A DNA stretch of 64,000 bases from Algorimicrobium algoritergicola (GCF_008086165.1 NZ_VSKL01000004.1:242446-306445), one strand, 5' to 3'; numbered from the stretch's first letter, positions 1 through 9,107 are shown. The notes: generated by a model from the letters alone, not told the origin. Numbers and translations are program-made.

Positions 1-153
1 GCAATCATTTCTTTTGAAATCGTTCAAGTCAGCTTAGATAAAACCGAATCTATAAGTCGTTTTTCCAATTACCTATTAATGGGAATTGTTATCTTAATGA
101 CCATAGGTCCATTAAGATATGTCGTATTGAGTTTAATAAAGAAAAAGATCTAG
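1..153 (+). CDS. C-terminal end of a membrane protein (truncated by window edge)
   Basis: An open frame enters from the left edge and stops with TAG at 151-153, giving the last 50 residues of a protein. The tail contains a hydrophobic stretch (YLLMGIVILMTIG) and ends in a lysine-rich KKKI, as expected for a membrane protein with a short cytoplasmic end. Too little is present to name a family. Its stop overlaps the 3' end of the convergent pcm gene by a few bases. Confidence 0.6.
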   Translation, partial: AIISFEIVQVSLDKTESISRFSNYLLMGIVILMTIGPLRYVVLSLIKKKI

Positions 154-791
154 TTTTTATCTTCTAATAGAGGTACAAATCTAAATTCGCCGTACTCATG
201 TTTTTCGAATTCTTTGATACCTTTTCTAATAAATAAGGTCATGGTTTGAACATCATCTCCAACAGGAATAACCAATCGTCCACCAATTGCCAATTGACTC
301 AATAACGGATTAGGAACAAACGGCGCGCCAGCCGTAACAATAATTCCTTTAAATGGTGCTTCTTCTTTTAGGCCAATGTAGCCATCACCAAAAATTAATT
401 TTTTAGCACGATATCCTAATTTCGGTAAAAATTTACTTGTTTTTTTAAACAGTTCATGCTGCCTTTCAATGCTGTAAACTTGTGCACCAAGCTCACATAA
501 AACAGCTGTCTGATAGCCACTTCCGGTACCAATTTCTAAAATTTTATCACCTTTTTCTATTTGTAGTAATTCCGATTGAAATGCCACTGTGTACGGTTGC
601 GAAATAGTTTGGTCTGCAGCAATAGGGAACGCTTTATCTTGATAGGCATGATCTAAAAAACCAGAATCCATAAACAAATGACGCGGAATTTTACCAATAG
701 CATTTAGTACTTCAGTATTTGTAATTCCTTTATCTTTAACAACCTGAACTAGCTGTTGGCGCATGCCTTTATGCTTAAATGTATCCTTCAA
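150..791 (-). CDS. pcm: protein-L-isoaspartate O-methyltransferase
   Basis: PCMT family enzyme of 213 residues, the usual length. It methylates isoaspartyl residues in damaged proteins using S-adenosylmethionine so that they can revert to aspartate; it acts in the cytoplasm. The family motif QTISQPY is at about 61-67 and the SAM-binding loop ILEIGTGSGYQ at about 84-94; the later block VTAGAP is also typical. The gene is convergent with the fragment to its left and divergent from the oxidoreductase gene at 946. No clear TAnnTTTG box was seen directly upstream. Confidence 0.93.
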   Translation of the reverse strand: MKDTFKHKGMRQQLVQVVKDKGITNTEVLNAIGKIPRHLFMDSGFLDHAYQDKAFPIAADQTISQPYTVAFQSELLQIEKGDKILEIGTGSGYQTAVLCELGAQVYSIERQHELFKKTSKFLPKLGYRAKKLIFGDGYIGLKEEAPFKGIIVTAGAPFVPNPLLSQLAIGGRLVIPVGDDVQTMTLFIRKGIKEFEKHEYGEFRFVPLLEDKN

Positions 792-921
792 AATATCTTT
801 TTTTTAAAGTCTAAAATTACACAAACATTTCATGGGTTAAAATTAAAATCAGTCTAAATTATCCACATTTTAGAATCTTATATTTTATGTCAATTTTCAC
901 AGAAATAAATAGCGAAAACCT

Positions 922-929
922 TATTTTTG
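922..929 (+). promoter_or_regulatory. putative Bacteroidota -7 box (TATTTTTG)
   Basis: Matches the TAnnTTTG consensus 16 bases before the start codon at 946. No TTG was seen 17-23 bases upstream, so the assignment rests on the -7 element and its position only. Confidence 0.4.
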
Positions 930-945
930 TTCAAAACGATAAAAA

Positions 946-1905
946 ATGATAAAAGCTGGTGTTTTAGGCGCAGGCCATTTGGGTAAAATTCATTTACGAT
1001 TATTAAACCAATCTGATAAATACGAATTAGTTGGTTTTTACGATGCCGATGAAGAAAATGCAAAGAAAGTAGAAGCTGAATTTGGATATAAATACTTCAA
1101 CTCTATTGAAGCGCTTATTGCAGCTGTTGATATGGTAGATATTGTAACTCCTACCCTTTCGCATTACGATTGTGCCAAAAAAGCGATTGCACAAGGCAAG
1201 CATATTTTTATTGAAAAACCCATTACTAATACGGTTGAAGAAGCAGAAGAAATTCGCGAACTTCTTGCCCAACACAATATTCGTGGGCAAGTTGGACATG
1301 TGGAACGTTTTAATCCGGCTTTTATAGCGGTTAAAGATAAAATTGAAAACCCAATGTTTATTGAAGCGCATCGTTTGGCCGAATTTAATCCGCGTGGCAC
1401 AGATGTTCCTGTCGTATTAGATTTAATGATTCATGATATTGATATTATTTTGAGTGTCGTGAAATCTAAAGTTAAAAGTGTCTCAGCTAGTGGTGTTTCG
1501 GTTATTAGTGACACACCAGATATTGCCAATGCCCGAATTGAGTTTGAAAATGGCTGCGTTGCCAATTTAACAGCAAGTCGTATTTCTTTAAAAAATATGC
1601 GTAAAACACGTTTCTTTCAACGTGATGCTTATATTTCTGTTGATTTTCTAGAAAAGAAATGTGAAGTTGTCAAAATGAAGGATGCACCAGAAATTCCTGG
1701 TGATTTTGATATGGTATTACAAAATGCTGAAGGTATCAAAAAGCAAATCTATTTTGACAATCCAGAAGTAACAAATAATAACGCCATTTTAGACGAATTG
1801 GAAACTTTTGCTGATGCTATCAACAACAACACCACACCCGTAGTTACACTTCATGATGGTACAGAAGCTTTACGTGTAGCAACAATGATAATTGACCAAT
1901 TTTAA
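946..1905 (+). CDS. Gfo/Idh/MocA family NAD(P)-dependent oxidoreductase
   Basis: A 319-residue protein with an N-terminal Rossmann fold (GAGHLGKIH at about 8-16) and the family hallmark EKP at 90-92, followed by the GHVERFNP block of the C-terminal domain. Members oxidise or reduce sugars and related polyols, or biliverdin; the substrate cannot be read from the sequence. It lies alone between pcm, on the other strand, and the acyl-CoA dehydrogenase gene 154 bases downstream. The family call is firm and the specific function is open. Confidence 0.88.
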   Translation: MIKAGVLGAGHLGKIHLRLLNQSDKYELVGFYDADEENAKKVEAEFGYKYFNSIEALIAAVDMVDIVTPTLSHYDCAKKAIAQGKHIFIEKPITNTVEEAEEIRELLAQHNIRGQVGHVERFNPAFIAVKDKIENPMFIEAHRLAEFNPRGTDVPVVLDLMIHDIDIILSVVKSKVKSVSASGVSVISDTPDIANARIEFENGCVANLTASRISLKNMRKTRFFQRDAYISVDFLEKKCEVVKMKDAPEIPGDFDMVLQNAEGIKKQIYFDNPEVTNNNAILDELETFADAINNNTTPVVTLHDGTEALRVATMIIDQF

Positions 1906-2024
1906 TCCCATTCTTAATACTTTCCTATCGGGAAGAAGTGGAAAAAGATACATTTCTATAGGTTTAAAAAACAAACATATCAGTTCCAGATTAGTCCAGA
2001 ACTAAAAAATATAACATTAACAGC

Positions 2025-2044
2025 ATTCCTTTTTTGAAAGGAAT
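2025..2044 (+). other. hairpin upstream of the hydroxyacyl-CoA dehydrogenase gene
   Basis: ATTCCTTT and AAAGGAAT form an 8-bp stem with a 4-base loop, followed by an A-rich then T-rich run just before the ATG at 2060. It could be a weak terminator for the preceding gene or a leader hairpin; the bases before the start fit either. Confidence 0.4.
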
Positions 2045-2059
2045 AAAAAGATTTTTTTT

Positions 2060-2950
2060 ATGAAAAACATTGCAGTAATAGGAGCCGGAACCATGGGAAA
2101 TGGTATTGCACATACCTTTGCCCAAAGCGGTTTTAAAGTTCAATTAATTGATATTAGTGAAGCCTCATTAAAAAGAGGCATGGATACCATTTCTAAAAAT
2201 TTAGATCGTATGGTTTCAAAAGAAAAAATTACAGAAGCTCAAAAGCAAGAAACGTTAAATAATATTACCACCTATACAGATGTGGCTGAAGGCGTTGAAT
2301 ATGCGAGTTTAGTAGTGGAAGCAGCAACAGAAAATATTGATTTGAAGCTTAAAATTTTCAAGCAACTGGATGAGGCTTGTTCAGAAGATACGATTTTGGC
2401 AACCAACACATCGTCTATTTCTATTACACAAATAGCAGCGGTTACAAACAGACCAAGTCAAGTAATTGGCATGCATTTTATGAATCCCGTTCCGATTATG
2501 AAGTTAGTTGAAATTATTCGTGGTTATAACACGAGTGATGATGTAACAAATACCATTATGGATCTATCTAGAAAATTAGGAAAAACCCCAACGGAAGTTA
2601 ATGATTATCCTGGTTTTGTGGCCAACCGAATTTTAATGCCTATGCTAAATGAATCTATTGAAACGTTATACAATGGTGTTGCTGGTGTTGAAGAAATTGA
2701 TACGGTTATGAAATTAGGTATGGCACACCCAATGGGTCCATTACAGTTAGCTGATTTTATTGGATTAGATATCTGTTTATCTATTCTAAATGTGATGTAT
2801 GACGGCTTTAAAAACCCAAAATATGCACCTTGCCCATTGTTAGTAAATATGGTAAGAGCTGGTAAACTAGGTGTTAAATCTGGTGAAGGTTTTTATGATT
2901 ATTCTGAAAGTCGTAAGGCCGAACATGTGGCGAAGCAGTTCCTAAAATAA
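2060..2950 (+). CDS. 3-hydroxybutyryl-CoA / 3-hydroxyacyl-CoA dehydrogenase
   Basis: Stand-alone 3-hydroxyacyl-CoA dehydrogenase of 296 residues that interconverts 3-hydroxyacyl-CoA and 3-ketoacyl-CoA with NAD(P), in beta-oxidation or short-chain acyl-CoA metabolism. The dinucleotide-binding motif GAGTMGNGIAHTF is at about 8-20. The conserved NTSS block and MHFMNPVP (the active-site histidine region) follow, then the C-terminal all-helical dimerisation domain with NDYPGFVANR. Length and motifs match the Hbd/PaaH type rather than the long FadB fusion. It is probably cytoplasmic. Chain-length preference is not evident. Confidence 0.9.
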   Translation: MKNIAVIGAGTMGNGIAHTFAQSGFKVQLIDISEASLKRGMDTISKNLDRMVSKEKITEAQKQETLNNITTYTDVAEGVEYASLVVEAATENIDLKLKIFKQLDEACSEDTILATNTSSISITQIAAVTNRPSQVIGMHFMNPVPIMKLVEIIRGYNTSDDVTNTIMDLSRKLGKTPTEVNDYPGFVANRILMPMLNESIETLYNGVAGVEEIDTVMKLGMAHPMGPLQLADFIGLDICLSILNVMYDGFKNPKYAPCPLLVNMVRAGKLGVKSGEGFYDYSESRKAEHVAKQFLK

Positions 2951-3007
2951 GAGTTGAGGTTTGAGGTGACTTGACACTACGACAAATTAATAACTAGTAA
3001 AATGAGA

Positions 3008-3025
3008 TTTCCGCTTTCGCGGAAA
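3008..3025. repeat. palindrome TTTCCGC-TTTC-GCGGAAA
   Basis: A perfect 7-bp inverted repeat around a 4-base loop, markedly more G+C-rich than its surroundings. It lies just before the preferred start of the DUF1015 gene at 3032 and would encode part of an unlikely N-terminal extension if the earlier ATG at 3002 were used. Only one copy was noticed in the window. It may belong to a dispersed chromosomal repeat family. Confidence 0.55.
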
Positions 3026-3031
3026 GTAAAC

Positions 3032-4270
3032 ATGGCTAAAATAATTCCTTTTAAAGCAGTTCGTCCAACGCGAGACAAAGTCAGTCTTGTTGCTGCGCGA
3101 TCCTATCAAAGCTATACGCTAGAACAACGAGAATCTCGTTTACGCGATAATCCGTTTTCATTTTTACATATAGTAAATCCTGGCTATCGTTTTGACAAAG
3201 AAATATCTGGCATTGAGCGCTATTCGTTAGTTAAGAACAGATATTTGGAATTTAAGGAAGATTCTATTTTTGTCCAAGATGAGCAGCCTGCTTATTACGT
3301 ATATAAAATTGTAGATCGGGAAAATCAGGAATTTAATGGTATTGTAGCTGCTGTGAGTGCCGTAGATTATGAAAATAATGTAATTAGAAAACACGAGGAT
3401 ACCATTGAAAATCGTGAAGTAATTTTTAAAGATTACCTTAAAACAGTTGGTTTTAATGCCGAACCTGTACTCCTAACCTATCCTGATAATTCCGTTATAA
3501 AAGGCATAATTTCTAAAAAACAAAAGGAACGCGCGGAATACGAATTTACAACTACCTACAGAGATACGCATTACTTATGGAAGGTTGATAAACCAGAACT
3601 ACTTGATAGCATTGAAGCAGAATTTAAAAAAATGCCTCATATTTATATTGCAGATGGTCATCATAGATCATCATCGTCCTATTTGTTATATAAGGATTTG
3701 AAAGCTGCAAATCCAGACCATCAAGGCAATGAACCGTATAGTTTTTTCATGAGCTATTTGATTCCAGAATCGGATTTACGGATTCATGAATTCAACCGGT
3801 TGATTAAAGATTTGAATGGTTTATCTAAAGAAGCGTTTTTAATTGAATTAGATACCATGTATCGAATTGAAAATCGCGGTACAATTCCTTATAAACCGTC
3901 TAAAAAACATCATTTTAGCATGTATTTAGATGGTGAATTTTATTCACTTTATTTACGGAAATCGGCCTACAATACCGGAACCTCATTAGATGGTTTGGAT
4001 GCTCAAATTCTTTTTAAAACCATTTTAGAGCCTATTTTAGGAATTGAAGATTTACGAAACGATAACCGCATTATGTATATAAATGGCAAAAAAGACATTG
4101 TAAACATAAAGAATAATGTGGATAGCGGCAATTTTTCTGTTGGGTTTGGTATGGTTCCTGTTACTATAGAGGAAATGAAACAAATTGCTGACGACGGTTT
4201 AAAAATGCCACCAAAATCGACATTTATTGAGCCTAAATTACGCAGTGGTGTCACCATTTACGAATTTTAA
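3032..4270 (+). CDS. DUF1015 family protein
   Basis: The preferred product is 412 residues starting MAKIIPFKAVRP, which is where DUF1015 proteins normally begin. An in-frame ATG 30 bases earlier (3002) would add ten residues encoded largely by a palindrome, so it is not favoured. The conserved IADGHHRSSSSY block, with paired histidines, lies in the middle of the protein (about residues 207-218). The biochemical function of the family is not established. The stop overlaps the next start (TAATG at 4268-4272), so it is probably cotranscribed with the exported protein and yggS downstream. Confidence 0.85.
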   Translation: MAKIIPFKAVRPTRDKVSLVAARSYQSYTLEQRESRLRDNPFSFLHIVNPGYRFDKEISGIERYSLVKNRYLEFKEDSIFVQDEQPAYYVYKIVDRENQEFNGIVAAVSAVDYENNVIRKHEDTIENREVIFKDYLKTVGFNAEPVLLTYPDNSVIKGIISKKQKERAEYEFTTTYRDTHYLWKVDKPELLDSIEAEFKKMPHIYIADGHHRSSSSYLLYKDLKAANPDHQGNEPYSFFMSYLIPESDLRIHEFNRLIKDLNGLSKEAFLIELDTMYRIENRGTIPYKPSKKHHFSMYLDGEFYSLYLRKSAYNTGTSLDGLDAQILFKTILEPILGIEDLRNDNRIMYINGKKDIVNIKNNVDSGNFSVGFGMVPVTIEEMKQIADDGLKMPPKSTFIEPKLRSGVTIYEF

Positions 4271-5169
4271 TGAAATACTTTTATTTTCTCATATTTAGTA
4301 TAATTACAGGCGCTGTATGTTCTCAAAATGTACGCGACACAACGATTCATGAAATCATTTATCCGTCATTATATGCTAACTATGAATTGGCTAAAAGTGA
4401 AATATTAAAGCTAGAAGAAACGTATGGTTATGAAACTAATTTAAAGTATTTTCTTTTAGACCGAAGTTTTGAAAATGGTGATATAGAATTTTTTAAAACC
4501 GAATTAACGATTCTCGTTAGAGATTATGGCTTTAATTTAGCCTACGAACCCGAAGACAAAACCTATTATGAATCTATTACAACTGGTGATTTAGCAAATT
4601 GGTTTAAACCCATGTACCTGAAAAATCATTTTATCTGGTTGGATAACAACTTTTTAAAGCAAGCCGATTTACAACAGTTAAATAGTTTAAAAGACAAAAC
4701 AGGCATGTATTCCAAGGTACGTTATGCCCTGGATCAAAAAGTCACATTAGATTCTGTGCAAAAACAAGAACAGGAAAAAGTATTTGAAGATATAGCATTC
4801 GAGAATTTATCTGAGTTATATGCACTAACCAGAAAAATTGATAAATATCCAACTGGGAAAAATTTCGCATTAATTCAAAATAGTTTCGCACTATTAGAAT
4901 ATCAAAATTTTGGGATTGAGCGTAATTTTGAAAGAACGTGGATACTTTTTGAACCCTTTTATAAAAAGGCTTATTTAGAACACGCTATAGATTATATCAT
5001 TTATAAAAATTATGATAATTATAGTTTCATTCATTATAAAAATCAGCGCTACGGTTTAATATCCATTTTTGATATTCCGGAAGACTATCAAGACGATTTG
5101 TTTTCAATTCCCATTCGCGATTTAGAATTTGCCAATAAAATAAAATCAGATTTTAATTGGAAAAAATAA
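4270..5169 (+). CDS. hypothetical exported protein
   Basis: A 299-residue protein not recognised from sequence. It starts with a typical signal peptide (Lys at residue 2, a hydrophobic core, and a cleavage site near CSQN at about 18-20), so it is exported to the periplasm or beyond. The rest is rich in Tyr, Phe, Lys and Glu without visible repeats, metal motifs or a T9SS C-terminal domain. It is translationally coupled to the DUF1015 gene by a one-base overlap and sits 8 bases before yggS, indicating an operon. Confidence 0.65.
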   Translation: MKYFYFLIFSIITGAVCSQNVRDTTIHEIIYPSLYANYELAKSEILKLEETYGYETNLKYFLLDRSFENGDIEFFKTELTILVRDYGFNLAYEPEDKTYYESITTGDLANWFKPMYLKNHFIWLDNNFLKQADLQQLNSLKDKTGMYSKVRYALDQKVTLDSVQKQEQEKVFEDIAFENLSELYALTRKIDKYPTGKNFALIQNSFALLEYQNFGIERNFERTWILFEPFYKKAYLEHAIDYIIYKNYDNYSFIHYKNQRYGLISIFDIPEDYQDDLFSIPIRDLEFANKIKSDFNWKK

Positions 5170-5177
5170 CATATACC

Positions 5178-5834
5178 ATGTCCATTAAACAGAATTTACT
5201 AGATATAAAAACACAAACCCCAGAACATGTAACACTTGTGGCTGTCTCGAAAACAAAACCCAATAGTGATATTATGGAAGCCTATGATGCTGGTCAGCGT
5301 GTTTTTGGCGAAAATAAAATTCAGGAAATGGCTGATAAATTTGAAGCCTTACCGAAAGATATTTCTTGGCACATGATTGGACATGTACAGCGCAATAAAG
5401 TGAAGTATATGGCGTCATTTGTGAACTTAATTCATGGCATGGATAGTTTTAAACTCCTTAAAGAGATTAACAAACAAGCCAAAAAAGAGACACGCGTTAT
5501 AGACTGCCTCTTACAGATAAAAATTGCAGAAGAAGATGCTAAATTTGGTATGGCAAAAGTAGATGCTATAAACATGTTGCAATCTGATGCCTTCAAGGAG
5601 CTTCAAAATGTTCGGATCACTGGTGTTATGGGAATGGCAACCTTTACGGATGACCAGAAACAAGTTACGGCAGAATTCAACAGACTAAAAACCATTTTTG
5701 ACGAACTCAAAACCCTTCACTCTAATTTAGAAATTATTTCTATGGGCATGAGTGGTGATTATGAGTTAGCAATAAACTGCGGAAGTAATATGATTCGTGT
5801 AGGAAGTAGTATCTTTGGCGAACGAAATTATTAA
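5178..5834 (+). CDS. yggS: YggS/PROSC family pyridoxal-phosphate homeostasis protein
   Basis: A 218-residue PLP-binding barrel protein of the YggS family, which buffers pyridoxal phosphate rather than catalysing a known reaction. The PLP lysine lies in VAVSKTKP (about residue 25), and the family blocks GENKIQEM, WHMIGHVQRNK and SMGMSGDYE are all present. The ATG at 5178 (MSIKQN) is chosen; an upstream in-frame codon at 5157 would start inside the preceding gene and add seven unlikely residues. It is the third member of the DUF1015 operon. Confidence 0.92.
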   Translation: MSIKQNLLDIKTQTPEHVTLVAVSKTKPNSDIMEAYDAGQRVFGENKIQEMADKFEALPKDISWHMIGHVQRNKVKYMASFVNLIHGMDSFKLLKEINKQAKKETRVIDCLLQIKIAEEDAKFGMAKVDAINMLQSDAFKELQNVRITGVMGMATFTDDQKQVTAEFNRLKTIFDELKTLHSNLEIISMGMSGDYELAINCGSNMIRVGSSIFGERNY

Positions 5835-5884
5835 AGCTTAAAAAAACAAATTACATCTAATACAAATTAAATAATAGCAAACTT

Positions 5885-7252
5885 ATTTACGCAATTCTCG
5901 ACATAGAAACCACTGGTGGAAAATACAATGAAGAAGGTATTACTGAAATAGCCATTTACAAATTTGATGGTCATAAGGTGGTGGACCAATTTATTAGTTT
6001 AGTAAACCCCGAACGTGAAATTCAGCCCTTTGTGGTTAACCTAACAGGTATTAACAGTAAAATGTTACGTACAGCTCCCAAGTTTTATGAGGTAGCTAAA
6101 CGTATTGTTGAAATGACTGAAGATTGCATTATTGTTGCGCACAATTCACAATTTGATTATCGGATTTTAAAAACTGAATTCACACGATTAGGGTTTCCGT
6201 TTAAACGCAAAACGCTATGTACGGTCGAGTTATCAAAAATATTAATTCCAGGACAAGACTCTTACAGTTTAGGAAAGTTAGCACGTTCATTGGGAATTCC
6301 AGTAAGCGACAGACATCGCGCCAATGGTGATGCCATGGCAACGGTGAAATTATTTAAAATGTTGCTTTCAAGGGATTTAGAGAAGTTAATTGTAAAAGAT
6401 GCTATTCAAGTTGAAGCGAAAAAAGAAATTGCTGCTAACCTAAAAAACATTATTAAAGAGCTTCCTCATATTACTGGGGTTTATTACATTTATAATGCAG
6501 ATGGTACTATTATTTATATTGGAAAAAGCAATAATATTAAAAACAGAATCAGTCAGCATTTTACCAGCAGTAGTACGAAATCAAAAAAACTTCAACGGGA
6601 TGCCGCTGCGGTAACATACGAACATACGGGTAGCGAATTGGTTGCATTATTAAAAGAAAGCGAGGAAATAAAACGAAATAAACCCATATTTAATAGGGCT
6701 CTACGCCGAAATATTTTTACTCATGCGCTGTATTCTTTCAAGGATGCTAATGGATATATTAATTTAATGATAGATAAGGCCGATGGTCGTAAAAAACCAA
6801 TCACAACCTTTACAAATAGACAAAGTGCGAAAAGTTTCTTATTTAATGCGGTAGAAGAATTTCAATTGTGTCAGAAATTAACAGGACTCTATCCAACAAA
6901 AAATAGTTGTTTTAATTATGATATTAAACAATGTTTAGGCGCTTGCATACAAGAGGAATCTCCGGAAGATTATAATAAACGTGTTTTACAGTTAATTGCT
7001 AAAAATAGCTATAGTGATCAAAATATCGTTATTATTGATCGCGCGCGTGAGGTGGATGAACGCAGTGCTATTCTTATTGAAAATGGCCTTTTTAAAGGTG
7101 TAGGGTATTTCAATTTAAATTATCAAATAACGAATATGGATGTATTACAATCTGTAATTACACCCATGGAAAACAATCGTGACGCCCAACATATTATCAA
7201 GAGTTATATAAGGAAAAATAAAAAACTGAAAATTATAAAACTGAATAACTAA
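5885..7252 (+). CDS. DnaQ-like 3'-5' exonuclease fused to GIY-YIG nuclease domain
   Basis: The N-terminal part is a DEDDh exonuclease: Exo I motif DIETTGG, Exo II HNSQFDYRIL, Exo III HRANGDA. A UvrC/Cho-like GIY-YIG domain follows (GVYYIYN, YIGKSNNIKNR) with a C-terminal extension containing cysteines. Such fusions are thought to act in DNA repair or processing. The Exo I motif is encoded at 5900-5920, upstream of the first GTG at 5978, so that GTG cannot be the real start. From the in-frame stop at 5858-5860 to the motif there is no ATG, GTG or TTG. The ATT at 5885 (reading I/M-YAILDIETT) is the best candidate, giving 455 residues. The start is an inference; the domain call is strong. Confidence 0.82.
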   Translation: MYAILDIETTGGKYNEEGITEIAIYKFDGHKVVDQFISLVNPEREIQPFVVNLTGINSKMLRTAPKFYEVAKRIVEMTEDCIIVAHNSQFDYRILKTEFTRLGFPFKRKTLCTVELSKILIPGQDSYSLGKLARSLGIPVSDRHRANGDAMATVKLFKMLLSRDLEKLIVKDAIQVEAKKEIAANLKNIIKELPHITGVYYIYNADGTIIYIGKSNNIKNRISQHFTSSSTKSKKLQRDAAAVTYEHTGSELVALLKESEEIKRNKPIFNRALRRNIFTHALYSFKDANGYINLMIDKADGRKKPITTFTNRQSAKSFLFNAVEEFQLCQKLTGLYPTKNSCFNYDIKQCLGACIQEESPEDYNKRVLQLIAKNSYSDQNIVIIDRAREVDERSAILIENGLFKGVGYFNLNYQITNMDVLQSVITPMENNRDAQHIIKSYIRKNKKLKIIKLNN

Positions 7253-7286
7253 ATAGTTGTTATAAACTTTTAGTATTTTTAAAATT

Positions 7287-8177
7287 ATGGGTACAAAACC
7301 TTATAAGAGATGGCAAGGTAGACTTCATGAAATAATTTATGAGGCAGATACACCTGCTGGAAAATTATTTGATGTTGTTTTACTGATTGTAATTATTGCC
7401 AGTATCCTGTTGGTAATGCTAGAAAGTGTTAAGAGCATTGATGCGCAATACCACATGTTTTTAAATATTTCGGAGTGGATAATTACAATACTCTTTACCA
7501 TTGAATATATTCTACGAATCGTTACAGTAAAAAAGCCACTAAAATATATTACTAGTTTTTATGGTATTATTGATTTATTATCAACACTTCCAAAATATTT
7601 ATCACTAATTTTTGCTGGTACTCATGCTCTAGTTGCCTTACGTGCGTTACGTTTATTACGTGTGTTTAGAATTTTAAAACTAGCACGCTTTATGGGTGCT
7701 TCCAATCATTTAGCAGCTGCTATTAAATCTAGTCGTGCTAAAATATCCGTATTTCTATTTGCTGTGGTTATTGTAGCTACCATTTTTGGTACAATTATGT
7801 ATCTCGTAGAAGGAGAAGCTAGTGGTTTTAATAATATCCCTAGAAGTATATATTGGAGTATTGTAACATTAACAACTGTAGGATATGGTGATATTGCACC
7901 TGTTACACCATTAGGTCAATTTATTGCCTCTTTTATTATGGTATTGGGTTATGGGATTATTGCCGTCCCAACTGGAATTGTTTCTGCAGAATACACCAGA
8001 AAAATGAATAAAGATGATGCTAAAAGTGCAACTGTTCCAAATGCCCTGCCACCTCATCCTAGTGAAGTAGATTTAAACTCATTATCTTGTTCCAACTGTT
8101 TAGCTCAAGACCACAAGGATAACGCGAAATTTTGTCATAAATGTGGGCATTCTTTAGAATTACAACCTACAAAATAG
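7287..8177 (+). CDS. voltage-gated-type potassium channel with C-terminal zinc ribbon
   Basis: A 296-residue inner-membrane ion channel. Hydrophobic segments S1-S3 lie within about residues 28-110, an arginine-rich S4-like helix (RALRLLRVFR) at about 119-128, and the pore with the K+ selectivity filter TVGYGD at 197-202, followed by S6. The voltage-sensor-plus-pore layout resembles bacterial Kv channels. The cytoplasmic tail carries two CxxC pairs (C268/C271 and C283/C286), forming a probable zinc ribbon. It lies 34 bases after the nuclease gene and 16 bases before miaA, so it may be cotranscribed. Ion selectivity is inferred from the filter. Confidence 0.9.
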   Translation: MGTKPYKRWQGRLHEIIYEADTPAGKLFDVVLLIVIIASILLVMLESVKSIDAQYHMFLNISEWIITILFTIEYILRIVTVKKPLKYITSFYGIIDLLSTLPKYLSLIFAGTHALVALRALRLLRVFRILKLARFMGASNHLAAAIKSSRAKISVFLFAVVIVATIFGTIMYLVEGEASGFNNIPRSIYWSIVTLTTVGYGDIAPVTPLGQFIASFIMVLGYGIIAVPTGIVSAEYTRKMNKDDAKSATVPNALPPHPSEVDLNSLSCSNCLAQDHKDNAKFCHKCGHSLELQPTK

Positions 8178-8193
8178 CACTGAAAAATTAAGT

Positions 8194-9105
8194 ATGCCTG
8201 AAAAATATCTTATTGCCATTGTTGGTCCTACAGCTATCGGTAAAACGGCTTTGAGCATTAAACTTGCACAGCATTTTAACACCGAAATTATCTCGGCAGA
8301 TTCCAGGCAATTTTTCAAAGAAATGCAAATTGGAACGGCTGCTCCTACCGCTTTAGAACTCCTAGCTGCCAAACATCATTTTATTCATCATAAATCCATT
8401 GAAGACGCTTATAGTGTCGGTGCTTTTGAAAAAGAAGCTATAAACACCTTATCTGATTTGTTTAAAAAACAGGAGGTTGTTATCATGGTTGGTGGATCTG
8501 GATTATATGTAGATGCCGTTATAAACGGTCTTGATGAATTTCCCAAAGTGGATAAAAATATTAGAACGGAATTAAACGCGCAATTAGAAGCCGAAGGTTT
8601 ACAAGTACTACAATCTCAATTAAAAGAATTGGATGCAGACACGTATGCAAAAATAGCTTTAGATAACCCGCAACGTGTAATTCGCGCTTTAGAAATTTGC
8701 ATTGGTACGGGAAAACCGTATTCGTCGTTTTTGAAAAAAGCATCAATTAAACGAAACTTTAAAACTATAACTATTGGCTTAACTGCAGAACGAGAAACGA
8801 TTTACGAGCGTATTAATAAGCGTGTCGATATCATGATGCAACACGGTTTGCTTGATGAAGTAAAAAGCCTAGAAACGAAATCTCATTTAAATGCATTAAA
8901 CACAGTTGGGTACAAAGAGCTTTTCAATTATTTGAATAATGAATGGACGTTCGATTTTGCTATTTCAGAAATCAAAAAAAATAGTCGCCGATTTGCAAAA
9001 AGACAACTTACATGGTTTAAACGAAATAAAGATACGCTTTGGTTTGATTACGAAACCGATATTAAAACGATTATTACCGATATAGAATCTGAAATTAACG
9101 CATAA
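8194..9105 (+). CDS. miaA: tRNA dimethylallyltransferase
   Basis: MiaA of 303 residues, which adds a dimethylallyl group to N6 of A37 in tRNAs reading codons that begin with U. The P-loop GPTAIGKT is at 11-18, followed by the conserved SADSRQ block, GGSGLY, DNPQRVIRALEI and the NTVGYKEL region near the C-terminus. Length is normal. It closes the plus-strand run and is followed directly by a terminator shared with the opposing response regulator gene. Confidence 0.96.
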   Translation: MPEKYLIAIVGPTAIGKTALSIKLAQHFNTEIISADSRQFFKEMQIGTAAPTALELLAAKHHFIHHKSIEDAYSVGAFEKEAINTLSDLFKKQEVVIMVGGSGLYVDAVINGLDEFPKVDKNIRTELNAQLEAEGLQVLQSQLKELDADTYAKIALDNPQRVIRALEICIGTGKPYSSFLKKASIKRNFKTITIGLTAERETIYERINKRVDIMMQHGLLDEVKSLETKSHLNALNTVGYKELFNYLNNEWTFDFAISEIKKNSRRFAKRQLTWFKRNKDTLWFDYETDIKTIITDIESEINA

Positions 9106-9107
9106 AA

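Noticed and set aside
859..867. Exact DnaA box TTATCCACA between pcm and the oxidoreductase gene
   Set aside because: It is isolated: no second box or A+T-rich unwinding region was seen nearby, and dnaA is 36 kb away. A single 9-base match is compatible with chance.
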